Notes under the pieces: model-generated
Told to the model about the DNA's origin: nothing
Database searches by the model: none
The model's input: the letters and a program-made list of their open reading frames with translations, nothing else
Translations under genes and position numbers: made by a program
Shown: piece by piece, positions 35,261 to 45,731 of the stretch
How the letters are laid out: every line of letters starts with the position of its first letter
How positions within the stretch are numbered: the stretch's first letter is position 1
From: Alkaliphilus peptidifermentans DSM 18978
Lineage (GTDB): Bacteria > Bacillota > Clostridia > Peptostreptococcales > Natronincolaceae
DNA length: 64,000 nt
Reading direction: 5' to 3'
Assembly (NCBI RefSeq): GCF_900101495.1
Contig: NZ_FMUS01000012.1
Location: forward strand, 61,793 to 125,792

Positions 35261-36098
35261 TAATAGCATAAATCCAAATTGGTGCCCAGGATGTGGACAC
35301 TTTTCAGTACTAAGGGCAATACAGATAGCTTCAGCTAAACTGACAATCCCAAATGAAGAGCTGACAATAGTAACAGGTATAGGCTGCTCTGGCAGGCTTT
35401 CTGGATATATTAATGCCTATGGCTTTCACGGTATACATGGGCGGTCTTTGCCTATAGCCCAGGGAATTAAACTGGCCAATAAGAAGTTAACTGTTATTGC
35501 AGCTGGAGGCGATGGTGATGGATTTGCAATTGGCTTAAGTCATACTCTTCATGCAATAAGAAGAGATATAAATATTACCTATATAGTATTGAATAATCAG
35601 GTATATGGGCTAACTAAGGGACACACTTCCCCCTTAAGCGGAAGGGGCTTCATAACCAAAAGCACTCCTTATGGATCAACAGAACCACCTATACAGCCTG
35701 GAATTTTGGCCTTAGCCAATGGTGCCACTTTTCTTGCCCAAGGTTTTTCTGCTTTTCAAGATCAGTTGGTGGATATAATAGTTAAGGCAATTAAACACAC
35801 AGGGTTTTCCATGGTTAATGTTTTCAGTCCTTGTGTCACATATAATAAAGTAAATACATACCAATGGTTTAGAGATAGCCTAACAAATCTTGATGACATT
35901 ACTGACTATAAAAATGATGATTATCAAAGCTCGCTTAATAAGTTAGTTGAAACCAATGGACTATGTACTGGTATTATATATAATAAAGCTCCCGACATAG
36001 GTAGTTATACTAATTCAAATTTACAAAAACCATTAGTAGAGTTAGATTTAAAATTTAATAAAGAAGAGTTTTCTAATATTATGGAGAGCTTTAAATAA
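35238..36098 (+). CDS. 2-oxoacid:ferredoxin oxidoreductase, beta subunit
   Basis: This is the thiamine-pyrophosphate subunit, 286 residues. NWCPGCGHFSVLRAI near the N-terminus and IGCSGRLSGY supply Cys residues for the [4Fe-4S] cluster. The TPP motif runs from AAGGDGDGFAIG to VLNNQVYGLTKG. It overlaps the alpha gene by 23 bases with GAGGTG as ribosome site. Two further Cys lie beyond residue 190. No separate delta ferredoxin subunit is encoded here. Confidence 0.92.
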   Translation: MKSMKDYSNSINPNWCPGCGHFSVLRAIQIASAKLTIPNEELTIVTGIGCSGRLSGYINAYGFHGIHGRSLPIAQGIKLANKKLTVIAAGGDGDGFAIGLSHTLHAIRRDINITYIVLNNQVYGLTKGHTSPLSGRGFITKSTPYGSTEPPIQPGILALANGATFLAQGFSAFQDQLVDIIVKAIKHTGFSMVNVFSPCVTYNKVNTYQWFRDSLTNLDDITDYKNDDYQSSLNKLVETNGLCTGIIYNKAPDIGSYTNSNLQKPLVELDLKFNKEEFSNIMESFK

Positions 36099-36103
36099 TA
36101 AAT

Positions 36104-36283
36104 CTATTGATTTTCCAATTCTTCGATGCGTTTTTCTAATTCCCTTATTTTTTCAAGTAGAAGGTCTTCTTCTCTATAGGATGACTTTTTACTAAAATAT
36201 CTTAAAAGTAAAACTGTGATAAGTACTGGAACTCCCATTAGTAAAATAATAATAATTAGATTCATTAACTGAAATATGGACAT
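36104..36283 (-). CDS. Small single-TM, coiled-coil protein
   Basis: A 59-residue ORF with a strong ribosome site (AAGGAGGG, 6 bases before ATG). Residues 8-28 form one transmembrane helix, and residues 38-58 form a highly charged helix (LLLEKIRELEKRIEELEN) with heptad spacing. The layout is like PspB or similar envelope-stress adaptors, but I see no family signature. It faces the korAB genes tail to tail. Confidence 0.7.
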   Translation of the reverse strand: MSIFQLMNLIIIILLMGVPVLITVLLLRYFSKKSSYREEDLLLEKIRELEKRIEELENQ

Positions 36284-36431
36284 TATTTCCCTCCTTAATT
36301 TATATTATATAGAAATTATATCATATGTTTAGTTAATTGTTTTATTGGAAAAATACTGATAAATATTAAGTAATAATTAACAGCAATGAGTTGAAATGTT
36401 TTTGTTCATACTAAAACCTGAGGTGATTTTT

Positions 36432-37169
36432 TTGAGTAGAAGCAATTCAATTTTTATGTTACTTATTATTATATGTATTCTCTTGACTGCATGTAGCACC
36501 AACACCCCAAAAGGTGTAATAAAGAACTCCTCAATTTTTATAGAGGCTGAGGTTGAACAGGTTTTGGTTAAAAATTCTATTGCTAATGTGTATTCAGGTA
36601 TTAGCAGAGACTTACAGGTAGTTAAGGTTTATAAACACAATAGTATCATAGATGTTATTGGTTGCTTTAATGATTGGTATATTATAGTAACCGATGAAGG
36701 TTATATTGGTTGCATTAATAAAGAAGAGGTTATACCCTATATACAAAGTAAAGATGTCAAAATCAATGACAAACTTGAACATTCTTTATCTAAGGAAGAG
36801 CAAAGAATGCTTGATTTAATAAATCATGAAAGAGTAAAGATAAACTTAAATCCTTTAGTACTTGATATAACCCTTACTCAATTGGCTCGATTAAAATCAC
36901 AGGATTTAATTAAGAATCAATATTTTAACCATTATTCTCCTACCTATGGTAGTCCATTCGAAATGATGAATAAGCATAATATCTCATTCATTTTCGCCGG
37001 TGAAAATTTAGCTGGCAATACTACTGTAGAAGGAGCTCATGAGGCTTTAATGAAGTCTGCTGCCCATAGGCAAAACATATTAAATCCTAATTTCACACAT
37101 GTTGGTATAGGAATTGAAAAAGGTGGACCTTATAAGCTTATGATTACACAGCTATTTGTTGGAAAATAA
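36432..37169 (+). CDS. CAP (SCP/YkwD) domain lipoprotein
   Basis: It starts at TTG, behind GAGGTGA, giving 245 residues. The signal peptide ends in the lipobox LLTAC (Cys near residue 21). Residues about 40-100 look like a small SH3-type beta domain. The CAP domain (about 120-245) has the motifs LDLINHERVKINLNPL, YFNHYSPTYGSPFEMM, FAGENLAGN and AHRQNILNPNFTHVGIGI. CAP proteins of this type are extracellular and often linked to sporulation or cell-wall functions; the activity is unknown. Confidence 0.88.
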   Translation: MSRSNSIFMLLIIICILLTACSTNTPKGVIKNSSIFIEAEVEQVLVKNSIANVYSGISRDLQVVKVYKHNSIIDVIGCFNDWYIIVTDEGYIGCINKEEVIPYIQSKDVKINDKLEHSLSKEEQRMLDLINHERVKINLNPLVLDITLTQLARLKSQDLIKNQYFNHYSPTYGSPFEMMNKHNISFIFAGENLAGNTTVEGAHEALMKSAAHRQNILNPNFTHVGIGIEKGGPYKLMITQLFVGK

Positions 37170-37174
37170 CCATC

Positions 37175-37198
37175 ACCAGGTGGGTGATGCCACCTGGT
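37175..37198. terminator. Convergent terminator hairpin
   Basis: ACCAGGTGG pairs perfectly with CCACCTGGT around GTGATG. It lies between the stop codons of the CAP lipoprotein gene and the opposite hypothetical gene. U-runs are weak on both sides. Confidence 0.65.
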
Positions 37199-37205
37199 AT
37201 AAGGT

Positions 37206-37733
37206 TCAATTAAAAATCTCCTCAAATATTCGTCTATCAATAATTCTATAGGCTGGTTGATAGTTTACATTGTATATGATGGAATGATGTATTACTGGAT
37301 AATTCATTTCAATAATTTTTTCGTTAAATCTCTTAAGATCAATTATATTTAAATTTATAATACCATTTTCAACTAATTCAATAAGTAAAGTCCACGTTTC
37401 TATAAAGTCTTTCACAGTTGATGTATTTGCATTTTCTGTAAGGAGCATTGCTCTAAATAGCATTTCTGGTGACATACCTCTTTCTGAAAAAGGCCTTAAA
37501 TTGATTCTAACCATGTCATTTCTCATAGAAATATCTTCAATTAATGCTTCCTGAAATTTATTTTTTGATAAAGTATTTAATTCTTCCAATAAAAATTTTT
37601 TTGCTCCTTCTGGATTTACTAGAAGATGTCCTAAACCCAATATGCTTTGAAAAAGTAATTTATAGACATCTTGTATTTCCATAAGGGGTCTCATATCCTT
37701 ATGGTTTTTGATTAATCCAATTAACTCTTCCAA
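37206..37733 (-). CDS. Hypothetical protein
   Basis: I do not recognise the family. From the TTG start behind GGGAG the protein has 175 residues, mostly helical, with QDVYKLLFQSILGLGHLL in the N-terminal third and a C-terminal PVIHHSIIYNVNYQPAYRI segment whose paired His and Tyr could be catalytic or metal-binding. There is no signal peptide. An ATG five codons earlier lacks a ribosome site. Confidence 0.65.
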   Translation of the reverse strand: MEELIGLIKNHKDMRPLMEIQDVYKLLFQSILGLGHLLVNPEGAKKFLLEELNTLSKNKFQEALIEDISMRNDMVRINLRPFSERGMSPEMLFRAMLLTENANTSTVKDFIETWTLLIELVENGIINLNIIDLKRFNEKIIEMNYPVIHHSIIYNVNYQPAYRIIDRRIFEEIFN

Positions 37734-37832
37734 TAATGTCACTCCCATAACTATAGAAATTAAGAAGGAAACATACCAATAATGTTTCCCCTTAATTTGT
37801 ATTCATTAAATTTATTTATAGTAAGTATATCT

Positions 37833-38066
37833 TTATTCTGCCAATAGACTTTCTATTTTGCCTTTATCAAATCCAACTATTGTTTCTTCTCCAACTTGCA
37901 CTACAGGTACAGCCATAATTCCTTTACTCATTAGCTCTTTGCGTGCGCTGGTATCCTCAGATACATTTCTTTCAGTAAATTTAATACCCTTTTCCATCAA
38001 ATACTCTTTAGCAGTATGACAATGGGGACACGTATTACTGGTGTATACTATTACTTCCTTAGCCAT
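37833..38066 (-). CDS. Glutaredoxin-family thiol protein
   Basis: The 77-residue thioredoxin-fold protein has the redox motif CPHC at residues 13-16, the cis-Pro turn AVPVVQVG, and the [12 protein letters not shown] tail of NrdH/YruB-type glutaredoxins. It is a small cytosolic disulfide reductant; the partner is unknown. A ribosome site GAGGAAG precedes the ATG. Confidence 0.9.
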   Translation of the reverse strand: MAKEVIVYTSNTCPHCHTAKEYLMEKGIKFTERNVSEDTSARKELMSKGIMAVPVVQVGEETIVGFDKGKIESLLAE

Positions 38067-38159
38067 TATATCTTCCTCCTTATAAATGTTATATTGTTAT
38101 TAATTATATATACTTTACTAAATTTATTCTAACACAATTATTTTTAAAACCCAAACTTT

Positions 38160-38696
38160 TCATTCTGCTATAATAATAGCACTAACAACTGCTTCAAGAT
38201 CAACTTTCCTTTCTTTATTTCGTTCTAACATAAGTTCATTTATATTGGCTCTTTCATCAATAGCCCCAATTTTAGCAGTGTTGCAACCAGCCTTTATACC
38301 AGCAGTAATATCTGTATCTCTATCACCAACCATCCAGCTTTGACTCAAATCTATATTATGCTTTTCTGCCAGCTTTAATATCATACCAGCCTCAGGCTTT
38401 CTATACTTACTGGGCTTTTTAAAATCAGGGCAGTATTCTATATCCTCTATTTCACAATACCCACTTAGTTGATCTCTTAAACATTCATGTATTTTCCCTA
38501 GTGCTTCATGGGTTAAATGCCCCAGTTCGATACCTCCTTGATTAGTGACTATGAAAATTTTATAACCTGCGCTACTGGCTTCTTTTAGTGCCTCTGTCAC
38601 ACCTTCATATAAAACTAAATCCTCTGGCTTATTTACATGCTTTTTTACATTGTCATTTAAAACTCCATCTCTATCAAAAAAAATACCTTTCTTCAT
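38160..38696 (-). CDS. HAD-IIIA phosphatase, GmhB/HisB-N-like
   Basis: The 178-residue protein has motif I FFDRDGVLNDN, motif II FIVTNQGGIE, and motif III-IV KPEAGMILKLA...MVGDRDTDI. This is the family of D-glycero-D-manno-heptose-1,7-bisphosphate 7-phosphatase and histidinol phosphatase. The Cys-His zinc loop of GmhB is reduced here (only CPDF remains), so the substrate may differ. I start at the ATG one codon after the TTG. Confidence 0.82.
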   Translation of the reverse strand: MKKGIFFDRDGVLNDNVKKHVNKPEDLVLYEGVTEALKEASSAGYKIFIVTNQGGIELGHLTHEALGKIHECLRDQLSGYCEIEDIEYCPDFKKPSKYRKPEAGMILKLAEKHNIDLSQSWMVGDRDTDITAGIKAGCNTAKIGAIDERANINELMLERNKERKVDLEAVVSAIIIAE

Positions 38697-38707
38697 CAAA
38701 TCTCCCC

Positions 38708-38932
38708 TTAATTAAAAGATGATTCATCAGTGAAGTACTTCTTTATACCTTGCCTTATTTCCCTTCGTGAAAACAATGGATCCCCATATTCTTTAACATT
38801 TGAGTATTGAATTAGTTCAATAATAGCATCAATGTTATATTTATCGATCTGGTTTACATTTTTAAAAAAACCCTTTTTTTTCTCCAACTCATGCAGTAAG
38901 CTGATAATATCATTTTTTTCCTTGTTATTCAT
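38708..38932 (-). CDS. Small hypothetical protein
   Basis: The 74-residue soluble, charged helical protein shows no recognised motif. It ends 11 bases before the HAD phosphatase gene and has a good ribosome site (AAGGAGGG), so the two are probably co-transcribed. Confidence 0.6.
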   Translation of the reverse strand: MNNKEKNDIISLLHELEKKKGFFKNVNQIDKYNIDAIIELIQYSNVKEYGDPLFSRREIRQGIKKYFTDESSFN

Positions 38933-39017
38933 TAAACTACCCTCCTTTAAAGCTAGTCTTATTTTTATACTAAAGCAAAAATTGTATTCTTAAATATATT
39001 AATAGTTTTTCAAAAAA

Positions 39018-39041
39018 AAAGAGATGTAGATTCATCTCTTT
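39018..39041 (-). terminator. Terminator at the end of the glycerol cluster
   Basis: AAGAGATG pairs with CATCTCTT around a 6-nt loop, followed on the minus strand by TTTTTTTTG. It touches the stop codon of the sigma-54 activator gene, the last gene of the cluster. Confidence 0.85.
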
Positions 39042-40447
39042 TAGTCGACTATATTATATTTTCTTGCTTTAAAGGCAACTGTTTTATGGGTAATCCCAAG
39101 AGCCTTGGCAGCTGCATTGAAGCTCTTAAACCGTTGAAGAGCATATTTTATTATTTCCATCTCATACTGGTCTAGTGTAGCCATTTGACCGTTCTTACCT
39201 AAATTTATTAATCCATCATCATTTGATTCATGGTAGTTAGCCCTATATAAATTAGTTATATTTGAGGGTAGCTCGTCAATTGTTATTGTTTCTCCCTCTG
39301 ACAATACAATTAACCTTTCAATTAAGTTCTCTAATTCCCTTACATTTCCTGGCCAATTGTATTGAGTTAAAGCTTTTATCGCTGAATCCTCAATGATTTT
39401 AGCATTGCAATAATTTTTTCTCGCTATTTTTTCTATAAAGTGTTCACATAGCTGTGGAATATCTTCTTTTCGTTCCCTCAGGGCAGGTAATAATACAGGC
39501 ACTATATTAAGTCGGTAATATAAATCTTCTCTAAATGTCCCCTCAAGAATCTGCTCTTCAAGATTACGATGGGTAGCAGCTATTATCCTAACATCGCACT
39601 TTATTGTTTCATTTCCTCCGACCCTTTCAAACTCTTTTTCTTGTATTAATCGTAACAGCTTTACCTGCATCTCTAAAGGCATATCACCAATCTCGTCTAG
39701 AAATATTGTTCCTTCATCTGCCTGTTGAAATTTACCAATTTTTCTTTTGATTGCTCCTGTAAATGCACCCTGCTCATGTCCAAAAAGCTCTGATTCCAAA
39801 AGATTTGATGGGATAGCACCGCAATTTACCCTAATGAATCCATTATCTGCTCTATTACTTGTATGATGTATAGCTTTTGCGACTAGCTCCTTACCAGTTC
39901 CACTTTCACCCCTAATTAGCACAGTTGAATTGGTTTTGGCAGCCTTTTCAGCAGACCAAAGAGCTCTTTTCATTAAACGACTTCCACCAATCATTTTTTT
40001 GAATGGTGCACTTAGTTCTATTTGAGTTTCCGTTTTAGAAGAAGGTAAATGAACAACCTGTCTATCATCCACCTCTTCTTTTTCCATTTCCCTATATGCT
40101 GCCATTATTCCAATAAATTTATTATTATCCATTAAAGGAGTTATATAAGCACCTACACAACAGCTATTATCAACTTTTATAACGCCCCTCATCCTAGTTT
40201 TGTTTTTTAATCCCTTCAGTAGCAGTTCATCATTATGGGTGTGATAGATGCTTTTCCCAATCATGGCAAAGTTACTAACGTTAAACAACCTGCCGTAGGC
40301 TTCATTGACATATTCAATTTTTCCTGTAGCATTTATTATACAAATACCATCCATGGCATACTGAAAAATTTCAAATTGGTGGTCAATAAAACTGTTTTTA
40401 ATATTATTTCTATTCTTATCTATGTTAGTAACATTTGCAATTTTCAT
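39041..40447 (-). CDS. Sigma-54-dependent transcriptional activator with PAS domain
   Basis: An enhancer-binding protein of 468 residues. A PAS domain covers about 25-120 (AMDGICIINATGKIEYVNEAYGRL quoted in part: CIINATGKIEYVN). The AAA+ domain (about 150-385) has Walker A GESGTGKE near 180, the sigma-54 contact GAFTGA near 227 and the Walker B segment TIFLDEIGDM. A Fis-type helix-turn-helix ends the protein (ALGITHKTVAFKARKY). It lies at the end of the glycerol cluster, and a -24/-12 promoter precedes glpP, so it probably activates this cluster. Confidence 0.92.
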   Translation of the reverse strand: MKIANVTNIDKNRNNIKNSFIDHQFEIFQYAMDGICIINATGKIEYVNEAYGRLFNVSNFAMIGKSIYHTHNDELLLKGLKNKTRMRGVIKVDNSCCVGAYITPLMDNNKFIGIMAAYREMEKEEVDDRQVVHLPSSKTETQIELSAPFKKMIGGSRLMKRALWSAEKAAKTNSTVLIRGESGTGKELVAKAIHHTSNRADNGFIRVNCGAIPSNLLESELFGHEQGAFTGAIKRKIGKFQQADEGTIFLDEIGDMPLEMQVKLLRLIQEKEFERVGGNETIKCDVRIIAATHRNLEEQILEGTFREDLYYRLNIVPVLLPALRERKEDIPQLCEHFIEKIARKNYCNAKIIEDSAIKALTQYNWPGNVRELENLIERLIVLSEGETITIDELPSNITNLYRANYHESNDDGLINLGKNGQMATLDQYEMEIIKYALQRFKSFNAAAKALGITHKTVAFKARKYNIVD

Positions 40448-40468
40448 TATTCTATCTCCCCCCTCTAA

Positions 40469-40831
40469 TTACATACTCCTTGAGGCAACTATGTCAATAC
40501 CAGTATTCATTATATTTTTTATAATTATATCCCCTACTTTAATAGGTGAAATAACCTCTACATCATCTATCTCGTCCATACATTTAAAAATTAAACCTTT
40601 GGGTACCTCGCCTATACTTCTGACTGGTAATCGGTTAAGATGTGCATTTTTAATCTTTACAGTTGAAGTTAACACCCTAGTTGGATTAGTCATTTCCTTT
40701 ATTCCGTAGTCTTTACCCCTTGGACATTTATTTCCTGTAACTATATATTGATCTTCTCCGTTTTGCTTATGTTCAACCTCAATCTGGCAGCCTAAGGGAC
40801 ATGCAATACAAACCATATTCTGCTTTTTCAT
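40469..40831 (-). CDS. DUF1667 Fe-S protein, accessory of the dehydrogenase module
   Basis: The 120-residue protein carries CIACPLGC near the N-terminus (Cys 8, 11, 15) and NKCPRG near residue 37, enough to bind one [4Fe-4S] cluster. DUF1667 proteins regularly follow a pair of FAD oxidoreductases in anaerobes, as here, and probably pass electrons on. It starts three bases after the upstream gene ends. Confidence 0.88.
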   Translation of the reverse strand: MKKQNMVCIACPLGCQIEVEHKQNGEDQYIVTGNKCPRGKDYGIKEMTNPTRVLTSTVKIKNAHLNRLPVRSIGEVPKGLIFKCMDEIDDVEVISPIKVGDIIIKNIMNTGIDIVASRSM

Positions 40832-40833
40832 TG

Positions 40834-42099
40834 TTACCCCTCCTCAACTTCAAGTGCAACTGTTATGGTTTTAAAATCTTTATTTATTAAATCCTTTACT
40901 GGTATATTAACAGATTCCATTTCAGCAGGTGCAAGGTGGTTTTTCTTTATTTTTTTGTACACTTCATCATCAAGCTTTATTACCATCTTTGCACTCCGAT
41001 AAACGTCACTTACCCTCATCATTAATTGTAAATTGTCTTCTATATTTTCAACGCGGACCTCCTGCGGAACTATATATCTTACACCATATCCTGTTTCAGT
41101 TTTTATTGCAGCTCCATTATACACTAGTTCATCTTTAACATATCTAGCTGCATTTTTCCCTGCCCGTCTACTTTCTTCAGTTACCCAGTCAACTAGGTCA
41201 TGTACATGAAGAACGTTACCACATGCAAATATACCACCTATGCTAGTTTCCATAGACTCATTTACAATAGGTCCTCCTGTTAAAGGATGTATTTGCACAC
41301 CTGCATTTTGAGAAAGCTCGTTTTCAGGTATTAACCCAACAGATAGTAATAATGTATCACAATCGAAAACTTTTTCTGTTCCTGGAATTGGTCTGCGGTT
41401 TTCGTCTACCTTCGCCACCGTTACTTCCTCAATTCTTGATTTCCCTTTAATATTAGTAATCGTATGACTAAGAAATAACGGTATATTATAGTCATCTAAA
41501 CACTGAACAATATTTCGAGTTAGACCACCAGAGTAAGGCATTAATTCAACCACTGCCTTTACCTCTGCTCCCTCTAAAGTCATCCTTCTAGCCATAATTA
41601 ATCCAATGTCTCCAGAACCTAGTATTACAACCTTTTTACCAACCATGTATCCTTCCATATTAACAAATCGTTGTGCTGTCCCTGCAGTAAAGATCCCTGC
41701 TGGCCTTGTTCCTGGTATGTTTATAGCTCCCCTTGTACGTTCACGACATCCCATAGCCAGAACTATTGCCTTGGCTTGAATATTTAATATTCCTTCTGTT
41801 GTATTCATTGCATATATAACTTTATCAGATGATACATCTAATACCATAGTGTCTAATTTGTATTCGATTCCCATCTCAAGTAATTCTTCAATAAAACGTT
41901 CAGCATACTCTGGTCCTGTCAGTTCTTCCTTAAAAATGTGAAGACCAAAGCCATTATGAATACACTGTTGTAAAATTCCACCCAGTTCTCTATCTCTTTC
42001 AATAACAAGTATTCGATTTACTCCATTATTTTTTGCTTCAATGGCGGCTGCTAATCCAGCTGGACCTCCGCCGATAACAACGATATCATAGTTTAACAC
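40834..42099 (-). CDS. FAD/NAD(P)-dependent oxidoreductase of the glycerol-3-phosphate module
   Basis: The 421-residue flavoprotein has an N-terminal FAD motif VVIGGGPAGLAAAIEAKNNG and a second nucleotide motif KKVVILGSGDIGLIMAR near residue 155. The pattern GGIFACGNVLHVHDLVDWV is the FAD-ribityl motif. It starts at GTG behind GGGGG. Together with the GlpA-like and DUF1667 proteins it forms a three-part unit in place of a membrane GlpD, and may hand electrons to NAD or ferredoxin. Confidence 0.9.
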   Translation of the reverse strand: MLNYDIVVIGGGPAGLAAAIEAKNNGVNRILVIERDRELGGILQQCIHNGFGLHIFKEELTGPEYAERFIEELLEMGIEYKLDTMVLDVSSDKVIYAMNTTEGILNIQAKAIVLAMGCRERTRGAINIPGTRPAGIFTAGTAQRFVNMEGYMVGKKVVILGSGDIGLIMARRMTLEGAEVKAVVELMPYSGGLTRNIVQCLDDYNIPLFLSHTITNIKGKSRIEEVTVAKVDENRRPIPGTEKVFDCDTLLLSVGLIPENELSQNAGVQIHPLTGGPIVNESMETSIGGIFACGNVLHVHDLVDWVTEESRRAGKNAARYVKDELVYNGAAIKTETGYGVRYIVPQEVRVENIEDNLQLMMRVSDVYRSAKMVIKLDDEVYKKIKKNHLAPAEMESVNIPVKDLINKDFKTITVALEVEEG

Positions 42100-42113
42100 C
42101 GTCTCATCCCCCT

Positions 42114-43595
42114 TTACTCTTCTTTAGTCGCTGCAGCTAGTGTATCTATTTTGGTTTTACTGGCTTTAGTTGGGCCTGTGAGAATATAAGCATCTGGTCT
42201 ATCTTTAACGATATCAGCAATATCCATATTAAGCTCTCTGGCTATAATTTCCATAACCCTTGGTCCACAAAAACCACCTTGACATCTTCCCATTCCAGCT
42301 CTAGCTCTTCTTTTGACAGCATCAAGGGTTGATGCACCTGCTCTTCTATTAACTACGTCTACAATTTCTCCTTCAGTAATCTGCTCACATCTACATATAA
42401 TACGACCATACCGGGGATCCTTATCTATTAATTGCTTCTTTTCCTCCATAGCTAATTCACTGAATGGCTTGAAGGCTTTCCTTTTCGGATTAAAGTTTTT
42501 ATTTTCTTCAATACCACCAGCTGTTTCCATTAAAATATCAACTACCATATTACCAATGGCAGGAGCTGCACTTAAACCTGGTGAATCTATTGCAGCCACA
42601 TTTATAAATCCTTTAGATTCCTTTACTTCCTCAATAATAAAATCACCTGTAGCGGTCTTTGCTCTTAATCCAGAAAAAGAGGTAATAACCTTATAGTAGG
42701 GAAAATCCTTTACTACCTTTTCTGCCTTTTCTCTTAGAAATGCAAATCCCTCTCCTGTTGTTTCATGGGCTTCTTTATCTTCAGTATTTTCAGCAGTAGG
42801 ACCAATTAATATGTTCCCATGAACTGTTGGTAATACCAAAACACCCTTCCCAACCTTTGTAGGACACTGAAATACAATTTTATTGACGAAGTTTCCGGTG
42901 CTTTTATCAAAAAGATGATACTGTCCTCTATTTGGTATTATTTCAAAGTATGGTTTGTTCACCATATTATTTATTTCATCTGCATATAGCCCTGCACAAT
43001 TTATTACATATTTAGCATCTATGTTGTGTGTCCCGGCTATTATATTGTAACCATCGTCTTTTTTATCAATGGAAGTAACTGGGCTATTTAGAAGAATTTC
43101 CACACCATTATCGGCAGCATTCTCTGCTAAAGCAACTGCTAGTTCAAATGGTCCCACTACTCCAGCTGTTGGTGCATATAAGGCTGCAGTAACGTCTTCA
43201 CTTAAATTAGGCTCCATTTCCCTTAATTCCTCTTTATGAAGAATCTTTAAATCTGGAACACCATTTTTATTGCCTTGTTCTAATAATTCTTCCAATGTTT
43301 CCATTTCCTCGTTACTAAAGGCAACAACCAGTGAACCTATTCGTTTAAATGGCACGTCTAATTCTCTACATAGCTCCTCATAAAGTTGATTTCCTAAAAC
43401 ATTAGTTTTTGCCTTTAAGCTTCCTATCTTAGCATCGTAGCCTGCATGAACAATGGCACTATTGGCCTTTGTAGTTCCGTCTGCGATATCGTTTTCCTTT
43501 TCTATAATAACAGTATTAAGTCTGTATCTAGACAATTCTCTAGCTATATATGTCCCAATTACGCCGGCACCTATAATGGCAACATCTACCTTCAT
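42114..43595 (-). CDS. GlpA-like FAD dehydrogenase with C-terminal BFD Fe-S domain
   Basis: The 493-residue protein resembles anaerobic glycerol-3-phosphate dehydrogenase, which makes dihydroxyacetone phosphate. The FAD motif is VAIIGAGVIGTYIARELSRY; the DAO fold continues to about 370. Residues about 395-450 form a BFD-like [2Fe-2S] domain with CRCEQITEGEI and CQGGFCGP. It follows glpK, separated by a terminator hairpin that may be regulated by GlpP. Substrate by context: glycerol-3-phosphate. Confidence 0.9.
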   Translation of the reverse strand: MKVDVAIIGAGVIGTYIARELSRYRLNTVIIEKENDIADGTTKANSAIVHAGYDAKIGSLKAKTNVLGNQLYEELCRELDVPFKRIGSLVVAFSNEEMETLEELLEQGNKNGVPDLKILHKEELREMEPNLSEDVTAALYAPTAGVVGPFELAVALAENAADNGVEILLNSPVTSIDKKDDGYNIIAGTHNIDAKYVINCAGLYADEINNMVNKPYFEIIPNRGQYHLFDKSTGNFVNKIVFQCPTKVGKGVLVLPTVHGNILIGPTAENTEDKEAHETTGEGFAFLREKAEKVVKDFPYYKVITSFSGLRAKTATGDFIIEEVKESKGFINVAAIDSPGLSAAPAIGNMVVDILMETAGGIEENKNFNPKRKAFKPFSELAMEEKKQLIDKDPRYGRIICRCEQITEGEIVDVVNRRAGASTLDAVKRRARAGMGRCQGGFCGPRVMEIIARELNMDIADIVKDRPDAYILTGPTKASKTKIDTLAAATKEE

Positions 43596-43645
43596 AAATT
43601 CATCTCCTCCACCCTTTAATTGAATATAGAATAATAAAGAAAAAA

Positions 43646-43690
43646 AGCCACATAAAACTCACCTAATTCCTTAGGTAGTTTTACGTGGCT
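43646..43690 (-). terminator. Terminator between glpK and the dehydrogenase, possible GlpP target
   Basis: AGCCACGTAAAACTACCTAA pairs with TTAGGTGAGTTTTATGTGGCT (minus strand, two mismatches). TTTTTTTCTTT follows. It lies 80 bases after glpK and 51 before the next start codon. In B. subtilis glpD has a leader terminator that GlpP overrides, so this hairpin may be conditional rather than a true end. Confidence 0.8.
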
Positions 43691-43770
43691 CTCCAATCTC
43701 TGCCATTCATTATTTATTTATTTCATTATATCATCTCTATAAATGATTGTAAAGGTTTAGTTGCCTTCTC

Positions 43771-45324
<1,554 letters not shown>

Positions 45325-45364
45325 CTATTACTTGTTTAGTTAAGCATTTTAGTAAAACTTATGC

Positions 45365-45697
45365 TTATAATAGTGATAAAATGAATCCTCCAAGTGTACC
45401 ACCTATAATGGCAAACAATAAATTAGTTAAACCCTTAGGTACATTGTCACCAGATAGTGCTGAAGCAACAAATAAACCTGCACCTGCTGCAAATGCCATA
45501 TCTACCCAAGCGCCTCCACTTTGAACCATAAGTCCTACGCCATGGTTTAGACACCAAGTTGTACCTACTATAAAGCCTGCAGCCATATATCCGCCTATTG
45601 ATCCCCAATCTTCACACATTTTACCCCATATTAGTCTAAGCAAAAATGGAAATATAAAGCCACCTGCCATAGTTGTAATTATTGCTGGTAAAGTCAT
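45365..45697 (-). CDS. Putative glycerol transporter subunit (Lin0368-like), second protein
   Basis: The 110-residue, very hydrophobic protein has three to four transmembrane segments with Gly-rich helices (GGYMAAGFIVGTTWCLNHG). It is a paralogue of the gene just upstream; both share the WxLNH motif and the GAWVDMA/GAFVDMA turn. From memory, such pairs are annotated as Lin0368-family putative glycerol transport subunits and stand beside glpK. No glpF is present, so these may be the glycerol entry route. Confidence 0.75.
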   Translation of the reverse strand: MTLPAIITTMAGGFIFPFLLRLIWGKMCEDWGSIGGYMAAGFIVGTTWCLNHGVGLMVQSGGAWVDMAFAAGAGLFVASALSGDNVPKGLTNLLFAIIGGTLGGFILSLL

Positions 45698-45731
45698 TTT
45701 ATTTTCCTCCCTTCTTATTTATCAAATAGAT

